This document shows positions 25,901 to 38,599 of a DNA stretch of 64,000 nt, piece after piece. Each line of letters opens with the position of its first letter. The stretch's first letter is position 1. Source of the stretch: Antedon mediterranea (lineage: Eukaryota; Echinodermata; Crinoidea; Comatulida; Antedonidae). The position numbers were made by a program, and so were the translations under genes. The stretch spans positions 33,538,501 to 33,602,500 of the forward strand of contig NC_092672.1 of NCBI RefSeq assembly GCF_964355755.1, read 5' to 3'. The notes below the pieces were generated by a model. It was not told the DNA's origin. It searched no databases and saw only the letters and a program-made list of their open reading frames with translations.

Positions 25901-26077
25901 TAGACCGGTCTAGGGGGATATTCTTTTCTGCTTTTTTCAGCCTTTTTAGCGATGGTTGTTATATTCTTTTACTTCTGTGTACCTGAAACAAAACAGAAAA
26001 CCTTTGCAGAGATTTATTCACATTTCAAAAACAATACGTCACATCATGGCAACCATATCGAAATGTCAGGTTCATGA
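19998..26077 (+). CDS. A3: SLC2/GLUT-like sugar transporter, complete
   Basis: Complete 13-exon gene: 19998-20054, 20392-20493, 20961-21121, 21678-21802, 22435-22550, 22781-22946, 23204-23257, 23656-23855, 23937-24047, 24603-24704, 25285-25354, 25560-25687, 25904-26077; 1566 nt, 521 aa. Exon 2 is identical base for base to that of A2, and the other exons differ at only a few percent of sites, so the duplication or conversion is recent. Family motifs are intact: FYNQS, GRR, EISPVRYRG, PESPRW (222-227), QQLGGINA (320-327), DKLGRR, GFSPGPG, VPETKQKTF. The TM10 Trp of GLUT1 is Met. Intron 3 has the 30-bp CRE-like array, intron 7 a MITE of family a, intron 10 a SINE absent from A2. A candidate AATAAA lies at 26324-26329, about 250 nt after the stop. 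Role as a membrane hexose transporter is inferred from the family. Confidence 0.92.
21336..21655. repeat. Intron 3 tandem repeat with CRE-like core (A3)
   Basis: About 11 units of the same repeat as in A1 and A2, again ending 22 bases before exon 4. The 106-codon open frame across it (RHTLYNY repeats) is a translation of the repeat, not a protein gene. Confidence 0.85.
23270..23432. mobile_element. MITE family a, A3 intron 7
   Basis: Termini AGCTTGGTTCCCACTAG and its imperfect complement. The interior CATCACAAGCGATGG is typical of the short subfamily. Absent from A1 and A2 intron 7. Confidence 0.75.
23591..23616. repeat. TA microsatellite, A3 intron 7
   Basis: AT-dinucleotide run followed by poly-T about 40 bases before the exon 8 acceptor. 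Confidence 0.85.
24783..25068 (+). mobile_element. tRNA-derived SINE, A3 intron 10
   Basis: The head contains TGTGGCCTGGTGGTTATGAT (A-box-like) and CTGGGTTCAAGTCCTG (B box). It ends in an A-rich tail at 25028-25065. A2 intron 10 reads straight through the corresponding site (near 15390), so it inserted after the A2/A3 split. Related to SINE family 3 at 37920. Confidence 0.75.
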
Positions 26078-27344
26078 CCTATGACGTAATAGCACGTACG
26101 CGTGTATTTCTGATTATAACTAGTTTGTTTCATTACAATTAACTGATCATCGCAATATTATAGGGCATTTATTGAACCATGTGGCTAAAAAAAACATGAT
26201 AGCACAATTGACAATTGCAAATCGTACGTTGTGATAGAACCCGCTACAACGAAAAATAACCAACTATGTGAAGTAATTGTCCGATATGATCAGTTCACAT
26301 TTGTTGGTGCTGCTGCGTTGAGTAATAAAACTGACATTTTTAAAGTTTGGTTACCACTAGGAGCAACCTATCGACAGAAAGTGCCGTATGAAAATATAAC
26401 GTTTCGTGTCACACGTGGGAAACAAACCACCTAAACAGACGCAACAACAGTCGAAAATGACCCTCTGCGTCGATTTTAACGGTTTACGGAAAAACAAATC
26501 AGTCTGTTTACGTAACAACGTAAACTAAAACTATGCGGCGATTCACACGGGCGGCGAAAATATTTTCCCCAAAGACTTTTTCTGAAAATACGAGAGAGGG
26601 ATCATTAGTATGAATATGCATCATGTTTCATCTGCTCTGCGCTCGCCCTATGAATGCACTTTTTATTACGCTTTCCGTCGAGCTGTCTGTGTAGTCGAAT
26701 GGATTAGGCTCTCGACTTTGGTCGATGTATGGGTTGCGAATCCCATAACCCACTTTTTGTTACTTTATGTTACTTTATGTTACGAGATATTATTTAGAGG
26801 GTTAGATTTAGTTATATTTAGGAAGTAGTTCGGCTATCTTTCACGTATCTTTTAGAGAAAGTTCGCACCCTGGCGTCCCAGTGGGACATTGTATGGAATA
26901 ATAGAATACACGACAAGGGTAATTATGATGTTAAGATTTGAATAGTAGTTCTATTGGTGTGCTAGTATAAACTTTAAAGAATTTATTATGATAACACAAA
27001 TACATTAGCATGATATAAAGTTTGCGGTACACAGCATAGTTTTGAAAAGAACTGTTGAGTTTCTCGACGTTTCGATCATGCTTTGATCTTCCTCGGGAGT
27101 GAGAATAATAAATTAATTATCTTGAATGTTGTTTATGAAGATTTAAATATTTATTATCTCTGCGTACGATTTTTGTAATGATTTTCCTGATCCAGTGTGG
27201 TACTGCATAAGAACGCCAGCACAAAAAGTCAACATACCAGCTTACCAAGTGATTAAAAGTTAATTGTTAATAAAATACAATCACAGGATCAAATAATATA
27301 TATAAACCAAACCCATGTTCACATTACTAATACAAACAGCAGCA
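26078..27344 (+). other. A3-B1 spacer
   Basis: No convincing gene. Up to about 27290 it aligns with the sequence downstream of A2, so the A duplication unit ends here. AATAAA at 26324-26329 is a possible A3 poly-A signal. A weak tRNA-like stretch near 26683-26760 may be an old SINE. The B1 promoter, if close to its ATG, would be in the last few hundred bases; no box is evident. Confidence 0.5.
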
Positions 27345-30300
27345 ATGTCCAGTTGGCTTACTTTCGTCGGAAACGGATCTCATGGAAACGGTCGTATAAT
27401 GGTAAGACAAGCAATTATTTATCTTTTCTATATAATAATTGAAAACACGAGTAAGTAAACATTCTTTGTGTTTTGTTTTGCCAGAAATTTTGTTTGCGCA
27501 ATTCCATACTGGCAACCAATCCGGCATCGACTTTACAATCTTCTTGTTTTATTTGTATATTTATTAATTAATATACAGGCCTTTAATGTTTTATGTTAAA
27601 GCATCGTAGAATATTCGCATTCCTTTTGTGTTATTTGTAAGAAGTATTGCAGAGGAAACATTGTTTTACATTCAGTTTCTATACATTTTCTGTATACAGT
27701 AGGCTAGGCCATACTTTTTGTTTTTACAGAGAGGCCGAGTTAACAGTGATGAGAGTAGAAGCTGTGGTTTTAGCACCAGTGATGGTGGTGGTTTAACGCT
27801 ATGTCTCATTGGATCGTCATTGGCAGCAGGGCTAGGTTCATCGCTGCAATATGGATATAATATCAGCGTCATGACTGGCGTATCGTCAGTAAGTCTTTCT
27901 ACTTATATATTGGTTCTTAGTTGGGCACAACGTATAAAGGTGTACACGCAAGTGATTTGACCAATCACAAGCGCCAATTTTGATGGTTGCGTTCGTTAGA
28001 TGGGCGCAACGCACGAAGTAATTTGAACAATTACAAGAGACGTGTCTATTATAACTTTTCATTAAAGATGTATTGTCCCTTTGACTAATTCCAAAAAAAA
28101 TTAAAAATTTAAGATTTCGAATAAAAGTAAGTCATTTTGAAGAATCTTATTAGTTGCATACTTTCTCCAAAAATTAGGCGAAAAAAATCATTTAAACAGA
28201 CGTTTTTTTGTTCAAAAAATAACTTTTGAGTACCAATCAAAGTTTTTTATCAAAACGTATCTCATAATGCAACGCGCTTGTTTGGCTACTCTGTATGCAT
28301 AATCATAAAACTTCCTCATGATCTGTGTGAAAACACCTTCCCAACCGTGACGAGTTGTAAACAACCCTTATTATGCATAATGAATACTCGTGGTTTGAAA
28401 TATTTGATTACTTTCGCTCGTGACGATTTTCCAGACCAAATATAATCAAACTTGTTGTTTTTGGCTCGAATTTTCGACTTAAAGTGAATAACTTTAATAT
28501 TACTTTGATATGGCCAATTCAATTTTAGAATATTTTGACCTTCATTTTTTGTGTTTCAAGGGACAATACATTTTTAATTTGTTAAATTAAATGCACAGCG
28601 CGTACGTTTTTTAGGTGGATCTTACAAGGAGGAACCAATTGCAATGCATGTATTATTCCTTAATATTCTAATAGCCTGGGTGCAGTAAAAATTTTGCGGG
28701 GAAAAAGTATAGGAAAATTTTTTTCTTTTTTTCTGATAGAGTATACCATATAGAATGTCAGAAAAAAATCCCCATCCCAGGGTCTTGGGAAAAATTGTTT
28801 ACGGCACTTTTAAATTTTGGCCTATATAACACACACAAATGCCTATTAACACACACAAATACCTATATATAGGGGATAGGGAAAACCAATTCACGTTTTT
28901 TTTTACTTGGAGTTGTGTTATGATGATTAAAATTTGCTGAGGCTTACTTTAATAACTACTTCTCATAGTAGTTGATAAATCGAGTCGATAACAATGACAT
29001 CATCATGCCAGAATCCAATATGGCGTCCAATTTGGCGGAAAAAACAGGGTATTGCTAAACCCCGCAAACCCTTGCAAACCTACTAGTTAAAAAAAACATA
29101 GCAAACCCCACCGAACCAACATAATAAAAGTGATTGAATCATGTAGTGTACGACCCACTGGGTATATCCATGTTTAAAAAAAAAAAAAATTTCTACTGTT
29201 AACTACTTATTTTTTGGGGTAAAACATCATTTTTTGGTAAAAAATGATTGCTAATTTTTAACCAAAAAATAATGAAAATAATAATGATAATTTTCCCTAT
29301 CCCCTATATATAGGTATTTGTGTATGTTAATAGGAATTTGTGTGTGTTATATAGGCCAAAATTTAAAAGTGCCATGAAAAATTTCCCCAAGACCTTGGGA
29401 TGGGGATTTTTTTCTGACATTCTATATGGTATACTCTATTAGAAAAACCAAAAAAAAACATTTTCCTATACTTTTTTCCCGCAAATGTGTATAATAATTG
29501 TTCTGCACCCAGGCTATAAACCTTACACTGTACAAATAGTGTTGAGATGAGATTAACTATTATGAACTGTGAACAATTCATGTCTTATGATTCAATAGTA
29601 TTATTTGATTGCTTATTGTATAAATAAGTGATTTTAGTTGTTGAAGAAAAAAATGCTGGTAACAATGAGTCAAACGTAATTCAGCACAACTGCGTTATAC
29701 CAGAGATAGCTGTTTTGAGTTTATTTCGCTTTTTGTAAATAATGGTGTATTTTCCTCCAAAAACATGAAAAATGAAGATTAATTAAATCAGACTTTCAAT
29801 ATGTTATTTTGTAGTTTTAATAAAGTTAATCACTTCCAAAGAAAAAAAAATTGTTTCACTTATATGTACATTTTTTTCTTTCCCGCCATTCATTCACCTT
29901 CTGAAAAATTTAGTATAATACTCTCACGTTCAAAATGTTAATTTGTTTACAGTTTATTCAGACATTTTACAACGAATCTTACTATTCAAAAACTAATGAA
30001 TACCTGTCAGAGAATCATCTACGTTGGCTATGGGCAATGACGATTGCAGTGTATTGTATTGGAGGGTCATGTGGTTCACTTATTGCAATTTCTTCTACAA
30101 ACTTTTTTGGCAGGTAAAGCTTTTCGTCACACTTGAATGCAACGCAGAAATGTAAGCGCGTCGCAGGTAATTTGACCAATCACGACGCAATGGGTCATCT
30201 ATCGTTGTTGTGATTGGTCAATTCACGTGCGTTGCAGCTACGTACTGTACGTAATTGCGTTGAGTCGGAGTGGAAACAAAACTGTTATGTTTACTTTTTA

Positions 30301-33300
30301 CAAATTCAACAAACTTTTTCTCACACGTGTGTTACTGCCATAATACACTTTTTAATATTTGTTTTATCCATCTTAATTATAACGTTTTTAAATGCAGTTA
30401 AATGCAGCCAAACATAATCTTTCTATTAATTCGTAACGTTACACTGTTTAGGCCTGAGCGTATACCCAGTAAATACATCTTGTACCTACTAAACATATTG
30501 ACAATAATATTATACGATCTTTGTCAATAATAGTCTGCTTATAATATTTGGTTGTACATGCGACAGTTACAAACGTCATCAATGTTTATTGTTCCATACG
30601 TTAAAAAATACTTTCTATTTAAGAAGAGGGACATTACTCCTCAACAGCATCATCTCGACATTGGCGGCGCTGTTCATGTTCATCAGCAAGTACATTAATA
30701 GCTATGAAATCCTCATTTTTGGGCGTTGGATTATGGGAATCGCTGTAGGTTAGTTGTCACTATTATTTACGTATAAATAGTAGGCCCACAACCTTGTACT
30801 ATGCAAAATACAATGGCAAATACATTTTAACTATAGGTACTTAGTGACCACATTTGTTATACTGCCACCAACGTTTTGAAATTCTGATAACCTGAACAGT
30901 ATCAGTGGCATTACTTAACTTTATGAAAGAAAAGTTAATGTTAACTCATAAAGTGATGATTTTAAATATTCTTTTTAAAAAAAATGATATTAAAGATAAA
31001 ATAGAGTAGTATATGATTATGAAAGATTAATATTACATGTTTAATTAATGATTTCTTTTATGTCAGGCATTGTGATTGTGGCGGTTCCTCTTTACCTGTC
31101 TGAAATATCACCGGTAAGATATCGAGGCGGCATTGCGGCGTTCCATCAACTGGGCGTTGCATCTGGAATTTTATGCGGACAGGTAGGCCTAAAATTAACT
31201 AAAGGTATTACAAAACACGTCAAGCAATTTAGTGAACTAAATAAAAGTTGAAATAAAAATGTGCCATCACTTTAAAATGATGTCAGCAAATAAATACATC
31301 ATTTATTTTGGGGGTTTGTTAAGTAATAGATGTGTTTTCCAAAGTAAAACATCAATATTCATTATTTTATTTAGTCTATAGGATTATATGCATTTTATTC
31401 CGATACTAAATGGCCGTTCGCGCTACTTCTGACTCTATTTATAAGTTGGACTGGAGCGACATGTTTGTACTTTTGCCCGGAGAGTCCACGATGGCTATTA
31501 CTAAATCGATACAGACCTTGTTCTGGAGGAAGTACAGGTAAGTTAACACTAGCTAGCTGTATCAAAGAATATATATCACAAGAATGAGTATTCCGCGATT
31601 TTTGCATGAGAAATTTGTAACAGAGAGTTCCAGTGAGTGATGCCCGCCCTCATAAGGGCGGATGTATACATACTAAATAAGACTTGATTTAATAGACATG
31701 ATACGTGCCACATTAAATAGAATTATGATGATAGTTTTTGCAATTGTAAACTATTTTATAATACATATTTATTAACAAACTAGTGTTTATTCACTTTTAC
31801 AGACAATTATTTACTAACATGCTAAGTTAGTTCACAAAAAAGGCCTAACACAGCAACACCAAAAATCAACGAATATTACTCAGCACGGCCTATTCTTTAC
31901 CATTGCCGTGTACTACTCTACGCCCGGTAAATTAAGTATTGTTTTTATGATATAAATTAGTATAAAACACATGTTATTAATAGGAGAAAATGTTAAATGT
32001 CATTAACATTTATTTGTTTTACCAGAAACAAGTTAAATATAGGAATATTATTAAACTATCCTTCGTGAAAACGCGTAAACACCAACACGCCCGGTCACGC
32101 TATCGTAGCGCCCGGTTGATAAAGCAAACTGTTTATACGGCAGTTTTTACTAAATGAATTGCATAAAACGAACAATTAAATATCCAAATAGTATTTAACA
32201 TGATGTTGGCATGTAGTTGATAACATTTTTATCATCGGAAAATACTCCGGTGGTCCAGCCTTTGATTAGTGAAACCTTCACCAAAAGTTGTATACATCCC
32301 AGATACATCCACACTTATGGCGGTGCCCTACCACATGGACAATATTACTGTTACAGGGAAAATCGCGGATTACTCATTCTTGTGATATATATTCTTTGGC
32401 TGTATACATATGATTTATTTTGATGGACCAACCGACCTACTGATTCTATCGACCAGCAAAACAGCTAACCATTAGCTATGGACGTATACTACTCTCAACG
32501 AGTGAACAACGTGATAGTGCTGACAGGACTACTGACTGTGGACTAAAGGCCAATTCAGACAGCGTCGTACCACGCGGCCCGACGGGATAAAATAAAATAT
32601 TTAATGTTTTCCCGACGACCTAAAAATTACGCCTGACGCTATATCAAGACGACTCATCTCGTCGAGATTCAACTCAGACAGCACCGACGAGTCAAGACGT
32701 TTCGCGGAGCCTCGTTGTACGAGTTTGCCTTAACTGACCAACTCAATTAGTGAATTATACATTAAACAAATATACAACATCAGTTTAATTTATTGAATAG
32801 ATGAATCACAACTATTGGTTGATAATGGCATTCAGAAAGCTATAGCAAGAAAAGGTCAGTAGTATTAATCATGCAATGTATAATTAATTTAATGTAGTGA
32901 TGGTTTTAGATTTTTAACCTTTATTATTATGTATTATTGATATTAATTGCGAATAAGATTATTGTTATTCTGTCCATGTCTATTCGAATTAAATGGCCGA
33001 GCGGTTAAGGCAGGTTTACCTTACCACTTAAAGAACCAACAATATTGGCATGTGTTCGAGGCCGACTCGCTCCTAGTTCCTCTTTTCGGATGACTATAAA
33101 CATTAGGTTCACTCTACACTCAAGAACCCAGTTCATCATTCGAGACGAGTAGGATATTAGCCCGGTGTTTTAAAAAATAGCCCCTGTATCAAGGGAATTA
33201 CCAGCTAATAATTACCATCTAACAGGACAGTGACATTTATTATTGGTAATCCTTGGCCATATGTACATAAAGACAAAAAAAAAAAACATAACATGTTCAT

Positions 33301-36300
33301 GACAAATATGTAGCCATAATTATTAAAACTTGCCAAATAATTTATAACTATATAAGATAAAGTAATCGGGTGCTTTTAAAATGTGTTTGAAAAGAAATAT
33401 TTTCTGACTATAGCTCTGGTAAAACTTCGAGGTACTTTCGAAGTGGAGGGTGAAATTAATGAAATGCTGATAGAACGTGCAAAGTTGGAAGATAGCACAG
33501 ACGGCAAAGTCAGTATGTTAGATTTAATCAAATTAAAGAACCCAGTGTGGAAATGGCCCCTTATCATCTCCATCGTGTTAATCACGAATCAGCAGTTTTG
33601 TGGAATAAACGCGGTAAGTTGCAATAATAAATATCCGGACTGGCATTTATAATTGTTTTACTAAAAAGTCAACATCATTAAAGAAGAATAACTAAGACTT
33701 TATTTATCAACAGTTTTGATCCTATTATATGTTGTTTTGACATCTGAATCTAAATCATTGAAGTGACTACTCTAGTTAAAGTTAAGATTATTTTAGCATG
33801 ATAAAGAAACTGACCCTTTGGTTAATTTTGGTCTGTCTGTAAAAAAACTAAAAGGTTGAACTTGCTATCTATTTATCAGTCAAATATGAAAAGTATTATG
33901 AAAAGATACAGTTATTATCATTTTCATTTTGATAAGTAAACTGTTGTTGTTTTCAGAATTTAGGCTTAATCTAACATTGTAATATTGATGCATACAATTT
34001 TCATTGTTAATAGGCCTACTCGTTTCTTGTAGATTATGTATTACACGACTGAAGTCTTCATGGCAGCTGGTTTAAATGAGGAGACGGTACGACTAGCTAG
34101 CCTAGGAACCGGACTCATTCCGACAACTATGGCTATTGTAACAGTAAGATATACATTTATTTATGGTATAATCTTGTTTTACTAATACTCTATTTTAGTT
34201 TTCGCAATAGGCATAGATGAAATACAGTCATTACAAAAATACACTTTACCAACTTTATTTAACACGACCATATATACTAATAAATGTTATCACCCTAAGG
34301 CATGAAGACTGTACTATACTAAATTTACGATTGGCTAATGAATAGACTAGTCACTAACGAAGTGTTGGTTGTTTTCGACGTGGACTATACGTTGTCGGTT
34401 ACTAAAGCTCTTTTCCCAATAGGACGCAACGCAAGGACGTAAGCGCAAAGCAAACGAGTTGGCCAATCACAAGCGAAAATTCGGATAAACCATTGCTTGT
34501 GATTGGTAACGTAGTAGTAATTTTAGTACCACCCCTACCAATATCTGACATATCATCAAGTAAACAATATAACTATTTATAGATCTTAAACGTGGACAAA
34601 CTTGGACGGCGGTTCTTCCTGATTGTTGCGTATTCTGTAATGGCTGTTGCAACAGTGTTCCTATCAATATCATTGCTATCCTCGGTGAGTTACTCTCAGC
34701 CTATTAAGCTATGTCTACACTATCAAACTGGTTTGATGTGCCTAAATAGGGTAGTGATATGCTCAAATTTGGTAGTGATATGTCATCATTGTGTCCTTAA
34801 TATGAGCACATCGCATGTTTTGTCACATAAAGTTTGATAGTGTAGACAGATCTTACAGTTCTGTCTACACTATCAAACTAGCTTGACAAAAAAACCGTGC
34901 CTAAATATGGTAGTGATATGACATCATTGTGTCCATTTATGAACACATCGTATTTTATTGTCACATAAAGTTTGATAGTGTAGACAGAGCACTATCAAAC
35001 TATTTCGACAAAAAGTGTGATGTGCCTAAATATGGTAGTGATATGGCCAAATATGGTAGTGATATGACATCATCATGTCCATATATGGGCACATCACATA
35101 AAGTTTGATAGTGTAGAGTTTAAGGCATTTTTTAACGCACACATAAGTTTATTTTATTATTATTATTTTTGTATTCGGACCAATGGCATATGTGTATATC
35201 TTAGGCACTGTTCCTAGTAAAGAAAGAAGTTAGGAATAATGAATTAATAAATTTTACAGTAGAGCTAAAAACCGTATAGTGATTTTAAAATTTATAGTAT
35301 AATATAGAGCGCCCTCTGTTGCTTTTAAACTTAAGTTGAAAGAAATAAACGTTTAAAACAAAAATAATTACATATATTTATCAAAAAAAGTAACAGAAAT
35401 TATTAGTCAAACAATGTGGAATACGATTCGTTATACTTTTATTAAATAAAAATACATTGAATAAATAAATAACATTGTGCGCACATGGCTAGATCCAGCT
35501 TGATTATGATAGTTCGGTATTTAGCGCCCTCTGTTCTTTGCAAACTTTTTTTTACTGATAATTAAACGATGTATTATTATTATTATTATATAACAACACG
35601 TGTTTCTTTTACCGTTTATAGGGTTCTGCCTGGTCATATTTTTCGATTGTATTTGTGTATATGTTTATACTTGGATTTTCACCAGGGCCAGGTAATACAA
35701 AGTTTTTTTGACCAGTACAAGATTCAGTGACGTCATATCGACTCCATTATTTTTATCTTGCTGCAGATGGCGAACTAATAGTTTGTGTCGTCACTGATGA
35801 GTATGTCCTGGTCTTAGCAAAATCGAGTGTCGCCTTATCACAATCGTACAGTAGTATTATGTTACATTATAGGCCTAATGTACGAGCACGCGGTAATGTT
35901 TAAGTAGTGAAGCTGTAACTCGGTGATTAACATGCTTGCCAGTGTTCACTCCTGACCAAGTGTAATGGTAACTTACAAATCTTTCTATTCTCAAATGAAA
36001 CTTACGTCCGTATTCTTAAACCGAACTTTAGTAGTTCGACTTCAAAAAGTGCTAAGTTTAAACCAAATTCGATTCAAAAAGAAGTAATCAAATTTGAAGT
36101 TTTTTAACTACGACTTAGAAATACGGGCGGTAGTTTATAAATACGATACATGTTAATGCATCCCGGTAATTGACAAGTTTAAATTATGGAAGAAAGAAAT
36201 CAAGAAATGACACTGTTGTTTAAAATTCATTAGATGTATTTCATCGGGTGTTGCTTCCAATGAATAATACAACAAGTAAGCGTAGCATATTACTTCACTG

Positions 36301-38352
36301 CAAACACTACAATATCTTAATGTATGTAATAGATTATGGATATTGTACCCATACATTCGTTCGTTTTATTTCACAATGCATCACACCTGATAAGAGGTAT
36401 CAGAATAATTCAAAATATTAAATAAAAGATGCAAAGCCTGGAAAAGACCAAATAAGCAACATAGAGCTTTAAGCCTGGTTTCACTAATAACTAATAATAA
36501 TAATTGTATCAAATAAGAATAAACAATACTTAAATCTTAATCTTAACTTAAAATCAGACAAGTAGTAGTAATAATATAAAAATATTTTTAAAATTGTTTT
36601 AAAATACACTATTACGTTACATGACAATACAAAAACAACAAGAAGAAAAACGTAAATAGTATAATAATAATTTAATTAATGGGATCTGTAATGTGATAAA
36701 GCATGCATTGTATGTAACACTGAAGTGTGTATTAACCGATGCAATGATGATTATTAATACGATTTAGTAATTATTTGCAATACAAAATAACTAATGATAC
36801 TTAAGTGAAATGGTAATACGACAAAGGATTTGTATACATCTAAGGCAGCGTCGTACGACGATGCCCGACAAGTTGTTTCGAGTAAAGACGTTTGTCGGGC
36901 CTCGTTGTACGACGCAGTCTGAGTTGGCCTTTAAAGCTTGGTTCCCACTTGCGACGCAACGTAACGCAACCTACGCAACATAAGCAACTGCCCTTCCAAT
37001 AATTGTGTTTGCCCCCGCCTGCATGAAATCAAACCTGCGATTTTTGCAGCACTGTTGTCATCGGTTCCCACTTGTGATTACACAATACATCACGTTGCGT
37101 CAATACGTCGCTACGTTGCGTTCTAGTGGGAACCACGCTTTAGCGACAGTGCTGCAAACATCACAGGTTTGATTTCAAGCAGGCGGGTCAAGCACAATTA
37201 TTGGAAGGGCATTTGCTTATGTTGCATAGGTTGCATTACGTTGCGTCGCTAGTTTTACGCGCGTGACAACACCAAACACACCACGCCCGTATTATTAGTT
37301 TAGATTAGATTATTAAGTCATATAGAATATTTCAACACCCATATCAAGTTGAATCCTCTGTTTCCACAGGTGCAATGACATTCGTTGTAATACCAGAGCT
37401 TTGGACTCAAGGCCCTAGACCTGTTGCAATGGCGTTTGCAGGACAATTTAACTGGTGGTCAAACTTCACTGTTGGACTTGCGTTTCCATTTATGTTGGTA
37501 TGTTTATAATAAAGAAACATAGTGACAGGGACAACATAAGATTTTTCTTGGTTTCCCACTTAGACGCAACTCATAACTAACTAACGACACAATAGGTCAT
37601 CTGAACCGTCGTTTGTGATTAGTCAACTTACTTGAGTTGCGTCCAAGTTGAAATTTTAACCATTTTTGGTTACAATATATTTTAATATAATTATGTCCCA
37701 TTTTCGAAAGCCGAATTCATGACTAACCTAATAACTGACTAACTATAAACTGTAATGGACACAGAAACAGTGCTTGTTGGGTCTGTATCTTTATTAAATA
37801 GTATTGGAAAGAAAAAAGTTAAAAAAAAGTTTGAATACCAAAAGAATGAATTTTTCACCATTAGATGTTAATGGTGAAAATGCACAATTGCTAGAATACA
37901 AATATGGAAATATATTGTAAGTGGAGCTGTAGCTTAGAGGTTAACGTGCTTGCATTCCAATCCCAAGGTCCCAGGTTCAATACTGACCTAGTGCCAGTGT
38001 TGTAACTAACCCTTTATACTACTCAACTTCCTAAGCCTTAAATGAGACTCGTTTATAAGCACGATAAATAGTTTATACATCCTGTAATTGGCGAGTTACT
38101 CGCTGTTGGATGAAATAAAACATAAAATAAATAATGTAAATAACTTGGCCTAATAAAGCTACTTGATATTCTATCTTGCAGGAAGGTATGGGCGGCTATT
38201 CTTTTCTAATCTTCACTCTGGTTTTAATCATAACCGTTCTCTTCACGTACTTCATCGTACCCGAGACGAAAAACAAAACGTTCACTGAAATTGTAACTAG
38301 TTTTCAACGTAACCGATTTACGTCTTCGGAAAGTTTTGAAATGGTCAACTAA
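27345..38352 (+). CDS. B1: SLC2/GLUT-like sugar transporter, second subtype
   Basis: Thirteen exons: 27345-27401 (predicted), 27730-27888, 29953-30113, 30624-30748, 31067-31182, 31375-31537, 32801-32854, 33414-33613, 34033-34143, 34583-34684, 35622-35691, 37370-37497, 38182-38352; 1617 nt, 538 aa. Exon 1 is the least certain: its ATG, 19-codon length and donor ATG/GTAAGA match the A-gene plan and join exon 2 in phase 0. Exon 2 adds a Ser-rich N-terminal stretch missing from the other genes. Motifs: sequon FYNES, GRRGT, EISPVRYRGG, PESPRWLL, QQFCGINA (338-345), DKLGRR, GFSPGPG, QGPRPVA, PETKNKTF. TM10 Trp is Phe. Exon sizes and phases match the A genes, so all share one ancestor, but protein divergence is far greater than among A1-A3. 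Introns 2, 7, 10 and 11 hold MITEs and SINEs listed separately. A candidate AATAAA lies 35 nt after the stop. Confidence 0.88.
28062..28577. mobile_element. MITE family c, B1 intron 2
   Basis: Termini TTAAAGATGTATTGTCCCTT and GGGACAATACATTTTTAA are inverted. The interior is shared with 43619-44173 and with the core of 13612-14426. No ORF. Confidence 0.8.
28674..29514. mobile_element. Foldback MITE family d, B1 intron 2
   Basis: Inverted arms of about 230 bp start GCCTGGGTGCAG and end CTGCACCCAGGC, flanked by TA (28672-28673, 29515-29516). This is a Tc1/mariner-like target site. The centre and arms recur around the Ty3 element at 56180-61200. No transposase. Confidence 0.8.
30128..30282. mobile_element. 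Diverged MITE family a, B1 intron 3
   Basis: Contains paired GACCAATCACGACG and TTGTGATTGGTCAA segments and GTTGCGT-type subterminal words, with decayed ends. Confidence 0.5.
32530..32735. repeat. Decayed inverted-repeat element, B1 intron 6
   Basis: AAAGGCCAATTCAGACAGCG and an inverted CCTCGTTGTACGA end. Shares its terminal words with 36838-36935. Confidence 0.45.
32995..33285 (+). mobile_element. tRNA-derived SINE, family 2, B1 intron 7
   Basis: Head ATGGCCGAGCGGTTAAGGCA and B-box GTGTTCGAGGC; the body (ATTCGAGACGAGTAGG) matches the copy at 17966-18282. Ends in an A-rich tail near 33270. Confidence 0.7.
34405..34515. mobile_element. Half copy of MITE family a, B1 intron 9
   Basis: The left end CCAATAGGACGCAACGCAAG and the central inverted pair CAATCACAAGCG / CTTGTGATTGG are present. 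The right terminus is missing. Confidence 0.6.
34708..35116. repeat. Three MITE family b copies in tandem, B1 intron 10
   Basis: Each unit of about 130 bp has ends TGTCTACACTATCAAACT and AGTTTGATAGTGTAGACA around AAATATGGTAGTGATATG. Three units lie head to tail and share borders. The first starts 24 bases after exon 10. Confidence 0.8.
35905..36200 (+). mobile_element. SINE family 3 copy with a foldback insertion, B1 intron 11
   Basis: Head GAAGCTGTAACTCGGTGATT matches the SINE at 37920; the B box is deleted. Its body is split at about 36009-36131 by a small inverted-repeat element (CCGTATTCTTAA against TTAGAAATACGG). The SINE tail resumes at TGCATCCCGGTAATTG. Confidence 0.55.
36838..36935. 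mobile_element. Small hairpin MITE, B1 intron 11
   Basis: CAGCGTCGTACGACGATGCC pairs with the inverted segment TCGTTGTACGACGC about 60 bases on; ends in GAGTTGGCCTTT. Confidence 0.55.
36936..37255. mobile_element. MITE family a, complete copy plus adjoining half copy
   Basis: 36936-37144 is bounded by GCTTGGTTCCCACTTGCGAC and GTGGGAACCACGCTTTA. 37142-37255 repeats its inverted half in the opposite order. In B1 intron 11, about 110 bases before exon 12. Confidence 0.7.
37548..37655. mobile_element. Diverged MITE family a, B1 intron 12
   Basis: CTTGGTTTCCCACTTAGACG and the inverted GAGTTGCGTCCAAG end frame a core of about 100 bp with GTTTGTGATTAGTCAA. Confidence 0.55.
37920..38128 (+). mobile_element. 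tRNA-derived SINE, family 3, B1 intron 12
   Basis: Head GGAGCTGTAGCTTAGAGGTT (A box) and CCCAGGTTCAATACTGACC (B box), ending in AAATAAATAAT-like sequence about 50 bases before exon 13. Confidence 0.7.
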
Positions 38353-38386
38353 ACTAATATATTGGAGAAATGTCATCAGGTTTTAC

Positions 38387-38392
38387 AATAAA
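38387..38392 (+). terminator. Candidate poly-A signal of B1
   Basis: AATAAA 34 bases after the B1 stop codon, just before a foldback element. Would give a very short 3' UTR. Confidence 0.45.
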
Positions 38393-38396
38393 CATA

Positions 38397-38599
38397 ACAA
38401 AGATTTCTTTTTGTAACAACCAAATAATCGTAAGCGGACTTCGGAACGTTTCAAACCTGACAGTTTTTATTCTCAACTGGCGTTTCATCGTCTAGCGTTG
38501 TTTATCCTATGAGTTGAGTATGAAATCTGTCAGGTTTCGAAACGTTCTGTAACTTTGCTTATCATTTTTTTTGGTTGTTACAAAAAAGAAATCTTTGTT
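38397..38599. mobile_element. Small foldback MITE after B1
   Basis: AACAAAGATTTCTTTTTGTA and TACAAAAAAGAAATCTTTGTT are inverted ends, with TA on both sides. An internal inverted pair (GGAACGTTTC / GAAACGTTCT) follows. Confidence 0.75.

Noticed and set aside
26683-26760. Possible tRNA near TGTAGTCGAATGGATTAGG
   Set aside because: A GGGTTGCGAATCCC box is present, but no full cloverleaf could be drawn. Probably an old SINE head.
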